Part shown: in pieces, positions 1-7,682 of the stretch
Layout of the letters: every line of letters starts with the position of its first letter
Numbering within the stretch: position 1 is the first letter of the stretch
NCBI GenBank assembly: GCA_017992485.1
Contig: JAGOOL010000003.1
Coordinates: forward strand, 1 to 24,560
DNA length: 24,560 bases
Direction: 5' to 3'
Origin: Minisyncoccota bacterium
GTDB lineage: Bacteria > Patescibacteriota > Minisyncoccia > Phycocordibacterales > UBA9973
The notes under the pieces: model-generated
What the model was told of the DNA's origin: nothing
The model's input: only the letters and a program-made list of their open reading frames with translations
Database searches by the model: none
Position numbers and translations under genes: made by a program

Positions 1-2
1 CG

Positions 3-401
3 ATTCAAAACAGCGTTTTGACGCAGCAATATTTAAGTGACGGTTCAAATAGTATTCAAACAGCACTCCGTACTGCAAATTTGCAAGCCAAGCTTGGCTC
101 ACACAATCTCAATGCCGGTGTTTGGATAGGTGAACCGGTTGATGGTATTCCAAACATTGTTTTGTACCGAGGCCCAAACTACGAAGCCCGAAATAAAGAT
201 CTTGATGAACCCGTCGTTGTTCCTGGAGGTCTTGTTATCACCACCACGCCAGACAATGACATAAATTTTAGTATACTAACAGCAGTCAGCGACCAGGCTT
301 CTGTCATCACCGTCAAGAACAGTGCCGGAGAAAGAATAATTGAGGTTAATACACTTGGTACCGTTACAGAAAAATATGAACTTCCACCTACGACAAAATA
401 A
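3..401 (+). CDS. C-terminal part of a type IV pilin/pseudopilin-like protein (5' truncated)
   Basis: The reading frame is open to the left edge, so this is the 3' part of a longer gene, not a complete gene starting at the TTG at 18. The visible ~132 residues contain no membrane segment. They look like the globular, beta-rich head of a minor pilin or GspH-like pseudopilin: a short helix-like Gln/Ala region, then alternating beta segments and a Val/Ile/Thr-rich end. The N-terminal methylation motif that would prove this lies outside the window. The stop overlaps the next gene by 26 bases, and the next four genes all carry or resemble prepilin N-termini. The pilin assignment therefore rests mainly on context. 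It could instead be another exported protein of the same operon. Confidence 0.5.
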   Translation: MQNSVLTQQYLSDGSNSIQTALRTANLQAKLGSHNLNAGVWIGEPVDGIPNIVLYRGPNYEARNKDLDEPVVVPGGLVITTTPDNDINFSILTAVSDQASVITVKNSAGERIIEVNTLGTVTEKYELPPTTK

Positions 402-2775
402 AAAAGAGGGAAACAGTAAAAGTCATAAGGCCGGCTTTTCTATTATTGAAGTTATTTTGGCCGGTTCAATTTTGGCGCTCATTGTTTTCGGTATTGTTTC
501 GGCATGGCTCTATGGAGAGCACGCACTGATTCGTGCGGGTGATACGAGTCGTGGTGTTGCAATAGCGAGTGAGGGTGTAGAAATTATGCGAAATCTAAGA
601 GATGCTGACTTTGCTATTCTTCAAGACGGTACGTATGCTCTCGCCAACTATGGTTCCGGATGGACGCTTCTCAAAAACGAACAAGAGTCTATCGGTGCAT
701 ATAAGCGCTATATTACTGTTACTTCTCAAGGGGCAACGCAGCGAAATATTACCTCAACAGTAGAATGGACAAACGTCGATGGCACGCCTGGTGTCATATC
801 ATCGAGTACGATTTTGACAAACTGGCAGCAACTAACAAAAAAGGTGACGAGAACGTCAGCACTTGCAATTACAAACGTTGTGGCAAGTCCATCAGAAAAT
901 GGCGTGATAATAACATGGACGACAAACAAGGCGTCGACGTCGCGGGTAGAATACGGCACGACTGCGTCATACGGAACAACGACATCGGTTACTGATACTG
1001 CGCCTATGGTGCTCAGTCATTCTGTTTCGATTGGTAGCTTGGCTTCAAATACAACGTACCATTTTAGAGTTATATCTGTATCCGCAACAGCAGAACAGGC
1101 TTATTCTGTTGACGCGACCTTTACAACATCTGCTGACGCGACAGCGCCGGTTATCTCAAACATTGTCGCAACGCCCGGCCTCGATAGTGTTGTCATAACG
1201 TGGACTACCAACGAGGCATCCTCAAGTTTTGTTAACTATGGTGCGACTACTTCGTACGGAACAACGACAACTGAGATTGATAATGTCACTCGCGTAACGT
1301 CTCATTCAGTTACGATTACTGGACTAAGCTCAAGTACTCTATATCACTTCCGAGTCAATTCAACAGACGCTTCATCAAATACTGGAACAAGCACCGACGG
1401 AAAATTTACAACAACGGCGCCGACGGTGGTTATCAGCAATGTTGCAACAACGATCAACATAACCTACTTTACGGTTACGTGGACAACCAATATAGTTGCC
1501 GATTCGCTTGTGCGGTCTGACAACAGTGATTTCTCTCCTGTTTTACTCGACAGTAGTCCTATGGTCACATCGCACTCTGTGACGGTTTCCGGACTCAGTC
1601 CATGTACCGGGTATCCCAACGTAGTTATTACCTCGGAAAACAATGGCGGCAGCGACAGTGAAAATCTTTCAACGATAACAACAAAAGGCTGTCCTTCAAC
1701 TGTTGTTGACAGCGCGAGTTTGTCGATTCGAGATATCAATACGATTTCCATCAGACCATCTGACCCATCTGACTCATTTAACTATGTGTATGCGCTCAAT
1801 GCGTCAGGGACCAACAATCCGGAACTAAGCACGATTAAAATCGGCCACGACGGTCTATCTCCAAGCGAAGACTTAATGGATACAAGCGAACTTGCAACGT
1901 ACAATATTCCAGTTTCCAAACAGGTTTTTGCCTTGCGCGACTACCTCTATGTTCTTGGTGATCGCTGGAACCCCGTAGCTATTTTTAATATTTCTAGCGA
2001 ACCAGATAGTCCCACGTATATTCAGTCTTATACAGGATCACTCGATAGTGATCCATTGTCGCTGTATATACGAGATATGGTGATTGATGACCAGTCCGCA
2101 ACGGTCATGTTTATCGGTTATGTAGACAAAATTAGAATTATCAGAATGACACCAGCACTTGAGCCGGGTTCTCCTGCCTCGCCGATTTCACCACTTGAAG
2201 ACCCTAGTGTTTGGGCAGAAATAGGAGCGCTCTCATTTGATCTTCCCAAGATACCACCTTACGATATTTGGGTTGCAGATATTGATCATGGTGGTTACCT
2301 TGTTTACGTCAAATCTGACGCGTATCTATTTAAAACAAACATTTCAAGCGGCAGTATGTACAATGTCATGGATCCTGTTGCGCATGGAACGACCGGTTTG
2401 CCAAACTGGGTTGTTGGCCGAAATGATATGAATGACGTTTTCTCTACCGGCGACCAATACCTAAACAGAACTGTGCTTGGTGTCCTTGAACTCAGTGCTA
2501 TCGATTATACTACCGAAGCCAAGGCAATATCGAAGACATTTCCGATTAGTCCCTACATATTTGTTAACACTGACCAGGGCCAAAAAGAGTACCGAGTCGT
2601 CTCCGTCGATGGAGATGGCGTCGAAGAAATTTACGACTCAATGGACCTCAGTGGTATTTTTGACGGTTCTCACTATGGTGTCGGCGTCGGTTCGTCTATC
2701 GGCTACATGGAAGATGACGGACTGATCTTCTACTCAAAGCTCAATAAATTACTCATTATCGATCCTGGTATATGA
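376..2775 (+). CDS. Giant prepilin with three FN3-like repeats and a beta-propeller-like head (probable adhesin pilin)
   Basis: The ATG at 376 is preferred to an upstream in-frame TTG at 340, giving 799 residues. Residues 18-26 carry the prepilin peptidase site KAGFSIIEV, with cleavage after G20 and the conserved Glu at mature position 5. A single hydrophobic helix follows (about 23-45). Three fibronectin type III-like repeats follow at about 160-255, 256-350 and 350-438. Each has a WTTN strand, a YGTT loop or a degenerate form of it, an SHSV strand, and (in the first two) a YHFRV strand. The remainder (about 440-799) is beta-rich with repeated blade-like strings such as YVYALNASG and YLYVLGD, reminiscent of LVIVD or propeller repeats. 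Ordinary pilins are 130-200 residues, so this would display a long stalk and head from a pilus or pseudopilus. It shares an ATGA overlap with the next gene, which indicates translational coupling. Adhesion is inferred. Confidence 0.8.
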   Translation: MNFHLRQNKKEGNSKSHKAGFSIIEVILAGSILALIVFGIVSAWLYGEHALIRAGDTSRGVAIASEGVEIMRNLRDADFAILQDGTYALANYGSGWTLLKNEQESIGAYKRYITVTSQGATQRNITSTVEWTNVDGTPGVISSSTILTNWQQLTKKVTRTSALAITNVVASPSENGVIITWTTNKASTSRVEYGTTASYGTTTSVTDTAPMVLSHSVSIGSLASNTTYHFRVISVSATAEQAYSVDATFTTSADATAPVISNIVATPGLDSVVITWTTNEASSSFVNYGATTSYGTTTTEIDNVTRVTSHSVTITGLSSSTLYHFRVNSTDASSNTGTSTDGKFTTTAPTVVISNVATTINITYFTVTWTTNIVADSLVRSDNSDFSPVLLDSSPMVTSHSVTVSGLSPCTGYPNVVITSENNGGSDSENLSTITTKGCPSTVVDSASLSIRDINTISIRPSDPSDSFNYVYALNASGTNNPELSTIKIGHDGLSPSEDLMDTSELATYNIPVSKQVFALRDYLYVLGDRWNPVAIFNISSEPDSPTYIQSYTGSLDSDPLSLYIRDMVIDDQSATVMFIGYVDKIRIIRMTPALEPGSPASPISPLEDPSVWAEIGALSFDLPKIPPYDIWVADIDHGGYLVYVKSDAYLFKTNISSGSMYNVMDPVAHGTTGLPNWVVGRNDMNDVFSTGDQYLNRTVLGVLELSAIDYTTEAKAISKTFPISPYIFVNTDQGQKEYRVVSVDGDGVEEIYDSMDLSGIFDGSHYGVGVGSSIGYMEDDGLIFYSKLNKLLIIDPGI

Positions 2776-3281
2776 TGCGTAGCCGATTACACCAGCAGCA
2801 CGGGATGACCTTGCTTGAAATATTACTCTACGTTTCGATTAGCGGGCTCGTTATTTTTGCGGCATCATCTGTACTCACAACTATCTACGAAGTAAAGAAC
2901 AAGGGCCGAGTTATGCAGGCTGTTGAAGAAGAGGGTACGCTGATTGCATACACAATCGATCGTCATATTCAGAATGCCAGTCAAGTTTTTCAGCCCGAAA
3001 TGTACAAAGAATCTGATGTTCTCTCTGTCACCGTCGTCAACAATAACAAAGAGTCAAATGTTGTTATCTCTCTTGTGGACGGTATTTTATATAATCAAAC
3101 AGACAATGGAGCAAAGATTGCACTGACTACCAACAACATTGTCATCAGTAACCTCAAATTTAAGTATTTCGGCGCATCCGAAAAAGGTTTCCTCAACTAT
3201 TCATTTACCGTTTCAAGCGCAGATACGTCGGGGAGATATGATTATTCGAAAACGTTTAGCAGTGGGGCATCGCTCAGGTAA
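2772..3281 (+). CDS. Type IV prepilin, GspJ/PulJ-like minor pseudopilin
   Basis: This 169-residue protein has a clean class III signal at residues 11-17, GMTLLEI: cleavage before Met, then Thr-Leu-Leu and Glu at mature position 5. A hydrophobic helix follows (about 13-38), then a soluble domain with a region of polar helix (GTLIAYTIDRHIQNAS) typical of GspJ/PulJ-type minor pilins. The family role is to help start assembly of a type IV pilus or pseudopilus at the inner membrane and to sit at or near its tip. The start is the first of two tandem ATGs, overlapping the upstream stop by four bases. The next gene begins one base after its stop. It is part of the prepilin operon from the left edge to 3684. 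The specific GspJ match is a family-level guess; the prepilin identity is firm. Confidence 0.82.
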   Translation: MMRSRLHQQHGMTLLEILLYVSISGLVIFAASSVLTTIYEVKNKGRVMQAVEEEGTLIAYTIDRHIQNASQVFQPEMYKESDVLSVTVVNNNKESNVVISLVDGILYNQTDNGAKIALTTNNIVISNLKFKYFGASEKGFLNYSFTVSSADTSGRYDYSKTFSSGASLR

Positions 3282-3282
3282 T

Positions 3283-3684
3283 ATGAAAAAAATGACACAA
3301 CACAATCAAAAAGGCTTTGCTACGCTCATGGCTGTGCTCATTGTCGGTGCAGTCGGCGCGGCCTTCGCTGTGAGTTTTCTCAATAAAGGAATTCAGTCCA
3401 GTAAAAATACTATTTCGATACAGCACGCCTACCAATCAAAACTCTTGGCGGATCAATGTGCAGAACTTGGTCTCCAGGAGATTCGCAATGTAACAACATA
3501 CGTCGGTAGTGGTTCTTCGTCGAATGCGGCCGGAACGTGTACGTATGAAGTAGTTGAGCTTGGGGGGAATCGACGGAATATTACAGGTATTGGTAAGTCC
3601 GGCGACGCTACAAAAAAGGTTCTTGTAGAGATAGATGGCATCAATCCTGAAATCCTGATCATTTCTTGGCGAGAAGTATTGTAA
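3283..3684 (+). CDS. PilX-like pilus assembly protein lacking Glu at position 5
   Basis: The start chosen is the ATG at 3283, one base after the upstream stop; the frame extends further upstream, but that part lies inside the preceding gene. The 133-residue product begins with a short basic leader ending in QKG (residues 9-11), then FATLMAVLIVGAVGAAFAVS, a pilin-like transmembrane helix. Where canonical prepilins have Glu at mature position 5, this protein has Met16. That, together with the A-L-hydrophobic pattern, resembles the PilX N-terminal family of minor pilins. The soluble part contains two Cys residues (DQCAELG and AGTCTYE), which may form a disulfide, and ends in a beta-rich segment. 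It is the last gene of the overlapping prepilin operon; the following pilin has its own promoter overlapping this stop codon. Lack of Glu5 suggests a non-standard place in the filament. Confidence 0.7.
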   Translation: MKKMTQHNQKGFATLMAVLIVGAVGAAFAVSFLNKGIQSSKNTISIQHAYQSKLLADQCAELGLQEIRNVTTYVGSGSSSNAAGTCTYEVVELGGNRRNITGIGKSGDATKKVLVEIDGINPEILIISWREVL

Positions 3685-3706
3685 ATTAACCTTACTAGGG
3701 TATAAT
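3679..3706 (+). promoter_or_regulatory. Sigma-70-type promoter for the pilin gene at 3720
   Basis: TTGTAA at 3679-3684 and a perfect TATAAT at 3701-3706 are separated by 16 bases. The predicted transcription start (about 3713) is only about seven bases before the ATG at 3720. The -35 element overlaps the stop codon of the upstream gene. It would let the major-pilin-like gene be expressed more strongly than the minor pilins. Prediction from sequence only. Confidence 0.6.
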
Positions 3707-3719
3707 AAAAAGTAATTAT

Positions 3720-4181
3720 ATGCAGCAAATACCACGTACAAACTATATGGGCAATAAAGGCTTTACACTGTTGGAAATACTTCTGGTTGTTGCTGCTATC
3801 GCTATTCTCGCAGGCATTATTATTATTGCCATTAACCCAGGTAAACAACTTTCTGAAACAAAAAATGCACAGCGCCGCATCGACATCAATACGCTCGTCA
3901 ATGGTGTCTATCAGTATTCTATCGATAACAACGGTGCTTTACCGTCAGCAATTACGACAACCCCGACTGAAATCTGTAAGACAGGAGCAACGAGCTGTGT
4001 CGGCTACGTTGATCTTAGTGTGCTCACAACAAATGAAAAGTATTTAGTTGCATTACCAAACGATCCGACTGGTTCATCTGTAAATGGTACTGGTTACAAA
4101 ATTTCCAAAGATACATACGGCAGAATAACTGTACTCGCACCGAGCGCCGAAGCCGGAGCCACTATTAAAGTGAAGCGATAG
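3720..4181 (+). CDS. Type IV pilin, probable major pilin subunit
   Basis: The product is 153 residues from ATG 3720; an in-frame ATG at 3747 would give 144 residues with a five-residue leader. The class III signal is textbook: NKG then FTLLEILLVV, with Glu at mature position 5. A long hydrophobic helix follows and ends in INPGKQLSETKNAQRR, the pattern of major pilins and GspG-like subunits. The globular part has two cysteines 8 residues apart (EICKTGATSC), probably a disulfide loop, and a YKISKDTYGRITV beta region. The gene has its own TATAAT promoter, unlike the other prepilins, which suits an abundant filament subunit. The product would be processed by a prepilin peptidase and assembled by PilB/PilC-type proteins; none of these is in the window. 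Start choice is uncertain because there is no Shine-Dalgarno sequence at either ATG. Confidence 0.87.
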   Translation: MQQIPRTNYMGNKGFTLLEILLVVAAIAILAGIIIIAINPGKQLSETKNAQRRIDINTLVNGVYQYSIDNNGALPSAITTTPTEICKTGATSCVGYVDLSVLTTNEKYLVALPNDPTGSSVNGTGYKISKDTYGRITVLAPSAEAGATIKVKR

Positions 4182-4196
4182 CCACAATTACCGGCT

Positions 4197-5633
4197 ATGC
4201 AACTTCGTTCCTTCCTCAAAAAAACATATAGTATCGTAAGGGCAGCTCCAATTGCTTTTGCTTTTTTTGTTATTACGCTTGTCGGAACAATTATGTCTTT
4301 TTCCGTCGTAAAGACGGTCTTGTATAAAGAAGGTGAGGTTCGGTTTAACCTCATTGTTCAGGAGTTGCGATCGGTTGTCGTTAGTCGCCTCAATCACACA
4401 ATCGATCTTCCGGTAACAATGTCAAAAAGTATTTCAATTGACGCCACCAAGGGTGAGCTCGACGCGTATCTAGCATCACTTGATCTCAGTGCACGATATC
4501 CGGGCGCACGCGAGGTCGGCATCTATGCAACGAGTGGCCCCAGTCAAACACTACGACGCTTCTATCGATATGCTGTCGTTCCCGGTTCAACAAATCTCCA
4601 AGAAGTTGATCTAAAAAATGCGACTAAACTCCATTCGAACCTCAAGAGTACTGAGCCACTATTTCTCAAGCTTCGAGACAAAGAAGCTGGTTACGTTATT
4701 TTAGTACCAATGAAAGGTAAAGACTCGTATGTATATATGGTATTTGATACAGCGACTGCACTCAATAGACTGTTCGCAGAAAATAGCTTATTTAGTTTTA
4801 TTGATTTCCGTGTTTTTGATACAGTCGATCCTACCTATGCACTCTACGAAACCAATTCGGAGCCATTTATTAAAAATGAGCACACGTACGTAGGTGAAGA
4901 ACAATTTAAAATAGGTCTCTATCCGTGGTCACTGATTGCCGCGGCCGACAATAGAGTACTAGTTGTCGCAACAGCGCGACGCATGCCAGCTGTTATCTTG
5001 ATGTCGGGTATTTCTATTGCTGTTCTCATGTTCGGTATTTTATTTGCGCTTAGCTGGTCTAGAAAAAGTGCGATTGTGCTTGCTGAAAATATTACACGCA
5101 ACCTGAAGTTGAGTGAGGAAAAATACCGAAGCATCTTCGAGTCACTGCAAGATGTGTACTATCGAACAAACAAAGACGGTATGATAACTACAGTGAGTCC
5201 GTCGGTCAAAAACTATGTTGGCTTACCGCCAGAATCTTTGATCGGAAAAAGCGCAACATCATTTTATAAAAATCCGACAGAGCGTAACGGTATGCTTGCT
5301 GAGCTTGCCAAGAACGGCATTGTCAAAGACTATCCGCTGACGCTCGTTGGTATTAATGGAGCACTATTTTATTGTTCACTCAATGCACATATCGTTAAGG
5401 CTCCTGATGGTACAATTGCCGGTGTTGAAGGCCTCATCCGTGATGTCAGTGGACGTAAGCGTGCGGACGATGCGCTGCTGACTCGAACCAAAGAACTTGA
5501 ACGATTGAACAACCTCATGATTGGTCGAGAATTACGTATGATTGAACTTAAGCGCCAAATTGCAGAACTGACCGCAGTACAACCAGAAAAGATTGTAAAA
5601 GCTCCTAAAACAAAAATATATGGAAAAGACTAG
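4197..5633 (+). CDS. Membrane sensor protein: extracytoplasmic CHASE-like domain, PAS domain, coiled-coil end
   Basis: The 478-residue product has a first membrane helix at about 17-40 and an outside domain at about 45-260. The outside domain contains the CHASE-like string ARYPGAREVGIY and a late YPWSL strand. A second membrane helix lies at about 263-285. Inside is a PAS domain (about 310-420, starting EEKYRSIFESL and ending IRDVSGRKRA), then a heptad-like helix ELERLNNLMIGRELRMIELK. That last motif commonly sits just before a histidine kinase core or further PAS domains, but here the protein stops with a Lys-rich tail and has no kinase domain. The next gene, overlapping by 14 bases, supplies PAS domains and a complete kinase. 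The likely role is to detect a small extracellular ligand and pass the signal to that kinase. The ligand is unknown. No Shine-Dalgarno sequence is visible. Confidence 0.8.
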   Translation: MQLRSFLKKTYSIVRAAPIAFAFFVITLVGTIMSFSVVKTVLYKEGEVRFNLIVQELRSVVVSRLNHTIDLPVTMSKSISIDATKGELDAYLASLDLSARYPGAREVGIYATSGPSQTLRRFYRYAVVPGSTNLQEVDLKNATKLHSNLKSTEPLFLKLRDKEAGYVILVPMKGKDSYVYMVFDTATALNRLFAENSLFSFIDFRVFDTVDPTYALYETNSEPFIKNEHTYVGEEQFKIGLYPWSLIAAADNRVLVVATARRMPAVILMSGISIAVLMFGILFALSWSRKSAIVLAENITRNLKLSEEKYRSIFESLQDVYYRTNKDGMITTVSPSVKNYVGLPPESLIGKSATSFYKNPTERNGMLAELAKNGIVKDYPLTLVGINGALFYCSLNAHIVKAPDGTIAGVEGLIRDVSGRKRADDALLTRTKELERLNNLMIGRELRMIELKRQIAELTAVQPEKIVKAPKTKIYGKD

Positions 5634-7650
5634 AACAGCTTTATTTGCATCGCCACACATCGCGCTACTCACGCCGCTATTTGAAAGTATGCCGGACCAG
5701 GTTTTGGTTATTGATACGAACAGTACACTCCTCTTTGCCAATAGGGCATTTTCTACGGCAGGTATTGAGCGATTCGGAACGACATTTGTTGTCGGCAAAC
5801 CCATTTGCAATGAAGAAAAGAAAAGTGTGCTTGTCGACCAGCGTATTTGGCAGCGAGTCATGGATGGCGAGGAATTTTCGCTAACTGAAGAACAATCCGT
5901 CGGCACAGCGGGTAAGAAAAAAACCGCTAAAAATAATGTTGCTTACTACGAGATCCATTTCGTACCTATTATCAATGATAAGAGCAAGGTACTTGGTGGT
6001 GCAGCATTTATTCGTGATGTCTCACTCTTGCGACGTGCAGAGATTGACCTTATTGAAAGCCGCATAACACTGCAGGAAACACAGACATTGGCCAACATTA
6101 CTCGCTGGAGTTTTGATCTCGCTGGGGAGAGCGCTGATTGGGATGATGCATTCTATACAATTTTCAAAAAACCAGTTGCTCTAAAAAAGGACAAGGAAGC
6201 ACTATTTTCTATGCTCACACCGGGTGATCAAAAGAGTCTCATTCAAAAAATAGAAGATGCTTTGATCTCAAACCAAACCGATATAACGTTTGATATTTCT
6301 TTTGCTTCCGAAAATGTCGGTCGACGGTATATTCATACGCTTGGAAAAATTGATCGAGACAATGGCAAATTCATTGGTGTTTCTGACGATATTACCGATA
6401 TGAAAACTGCACAGATTGCCCTTGAGACACAAAACAAAGAACTCGAAAATACAAAAATTGCTATGCTCAATGTCCTCGAAGATTCTCAGATGCTTGAGCA
6501 TCAGACACAAGAAAAGGTTTTGCAGCTCAATGCAATTTTGTCATCAATGCGTGAAGCACTTATTGCTGTTGATGACGATATGAAAGTTGTGCTCATTAAC
6601 CAAGCGGCTGCTGCGCTGTTCCGCATTGCGCCTGCAGATGCTGTTGGAAAACTGATTAGCAAACTCGGTGTATTTTACAAAAACAATGTTAAGCTGACCG
6701 AAAAAGAAACGCCGATAAAGAAAGCAGTCGCTGAAAAAACAATTGTGAGCTATGGCATTACTGATGATTTGTATCTCGTTGATCAAGCAAAGATTAAAGT
6801 TCCCGTCGCCTGTACAGCTAGCTTCTTGGTTGGTGATTTGCCGGTGCGCGCGATTATGATTCTTCGTGATATTACGACGGAAAAAGAAATCGACACAGCC
6901 AAGACCGAACTTATTTCACTTGCTTCACATCAGTTACGGACACCACTATCCTCGGTCAATTGGTATTCAGAAATGTTACTCTCTGGCGATGCCGGTCCGA
7001 TAAATGGAGAGCAGAAGTCATATATAACTGAAATTTATAAAGGCAATCAGCGTATGATCGACCTCGTCAACGCACTCCTCAACGTCTCACGTGCTGATAT
7101 GGGAACGATACATGTCGAAGTCGAACAAGTTTTCATTAAAGACATCAGCGACGGTGTAATTGCTGATCTAGCTCCGCTCATTACTGAAAAAGAAATGTCA
7201 GTCGATGTGTCTATTCCGACAAAAATATCACAGTATACCGGCGACAAAAAGATTCTAACCATTATTTTCCAAAACCTCGTTTCAAATGCGGTGAAATATA
7301 CGCCACCCAAAGGCGCGATAAAAGTAAAAGTTGAAAATAAAAAGAAAGGCGAGATTATCGCGGGGCACGAACTTCGACAAGACACATTACTCATTTCTGT
7401 CTCTGACAACGGTTACGGTATTCCGGACAATGAAAAAGAAAAGATCTTTACCAAGCTCTACCGTGCCGACAATATTCGCGCACTTGAAGCTAACGGGAAC
7501 GGCCTTGGGCTCTATTTGGTTAAATCTATGATTGAGGGCATCGGCGGCTCCGTCTGGTTTATATCTACTGAAAAAAAGGGAACCACTTTCTATGTAGCCT
7601 TGCCATCAAAAGGTATGCAAAACCGCGTCGGGACGACAATGTTCACCTAG
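5620..7650 (+). CDS. Cytosolic hybrid-free histidine kinase with three PAS domains
   Basis: The 676-residue soluble protein has no membrane segment. PAS 1 spans about 18-145 (SMPDQVLVIDT to FIRDVSLLRRAE), PAS 2 about 155-270 and PAS 3 about 308-425 (SSMREALIAVDDD). A coiled coil joins PAS 2 and PAS 3. The dimerisation/phosphoacceptor domain contains SLASHQLRTPLSSV with the phosphorylated His at 437. The ATPase domain has an N box near 548 (NLVSNAVKYTPP), a G1 box DNGYGIP near 595 and a G2 box GNGLGLYLV near 625. All catalytic motifs are intact. There is no receiver domain, and no response regulator gene lies nearby, so the partner must be elsewhere. It overlaps the CHASE-PAS gene by 14 bases and probably acts with it at the membrane. 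PAS-type sensing of redox state or small molecules is a family trait, not shown here. Confidence 0.9.
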   Translation: MEKTRTALFASPHIALLTPLFESMPDQVLVIDTNSTLLFANRAFSTAGIERFGTTFVVGKPICNEEKKSVLVDQRIWQRVMDGEEFSLTEEQSVGTAGKKKTAKNNVAYYEIHFVPIINDKSKVLGGAAFIRDVSLLRRAEIDLIESRITLQETQTLANITRWSFDLAGESADWDDAFYTIFKKPVALKKDKEALFSMLTPGDQKSLIQKIEDALISNQTDITFDISFASENVGRRYIHTLGKIDRDNGKFIGVSDDITDMKTAQIALETQNKELENTKIAMLNVLEDSQMLEHQTQEKVLQLNAILSSMREALIAVDDDMKVVLINQAAAALFRIAPADAVGKLISKLGVFYKNNVKLTEKETPIKKAVAEKTIVSYGITDDLYLVDQAKIKVPVACTASFLVGDLPVRAIMILRDITTEKEIDTAKTELISLASHQLRTPLSSVNWYSEMLLSGDAGPINGEQKSYITEIYKGNQRMIDLVNALLNVSRADMGTIHVEVEQVFIKDISDGVIADLAPLITEKEMSVDVSIPTKISQYTGDKKILTIIFQNLVSNAVKYTPPKGAIKVKVENKKKGEIIAGHELRQDTLLISVSDNGYGIPDNEKEKIFTKLYRADNIRALEANGNGLGLYLVKSMIEGIGGSVWFISTEKKGTTFYVALPSKGMQNRVGTTMFT

Positions 7651-7665
7651 TGTTTATAGATAAAA

Positions 7666-7674
7666 TGATATACT
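7666..7674 (+). promoter_or_regulatory. Extended -10 promoter for the VirD4-like gene
   Basis: TGATATACT fits the TGN-TATAAT extended -10 pattern. There are eight bases between it and the ATG at 7683, so the transcript would start at or within about two bases of the start codon (leaderless). No convincing -35 box is seen at normal spacing, as is common for extended -10 promoters. Confidence 0.55.
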
Positions 7675-7682
7675 AGTTCAAA

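Noticed and set aside
340..375. Earlier TTG start for the large prepilin
   Set aside because: It adds residues inside the upstream gene and lengthens the leader beyond need; the ATG at 376 gives a normal basic leader.
18..401. A complete small gene starting at the TTG at 18
   Set aside because: The frame is open to the left edge, so a truncated longer gene is more likely.
850..1700. CRISPR-like or tandem DNA repeat
   Set aside because: The repetition is at protein level (FN3 modules of about 95 residues) and too diverged at DNA level.
3139..3282. Longer N-terminus for the PilX-like gene
   Set aside because: The added part lies inside the GspJ-like gene and would put the pilin-like helix about 60 residues into the protein.
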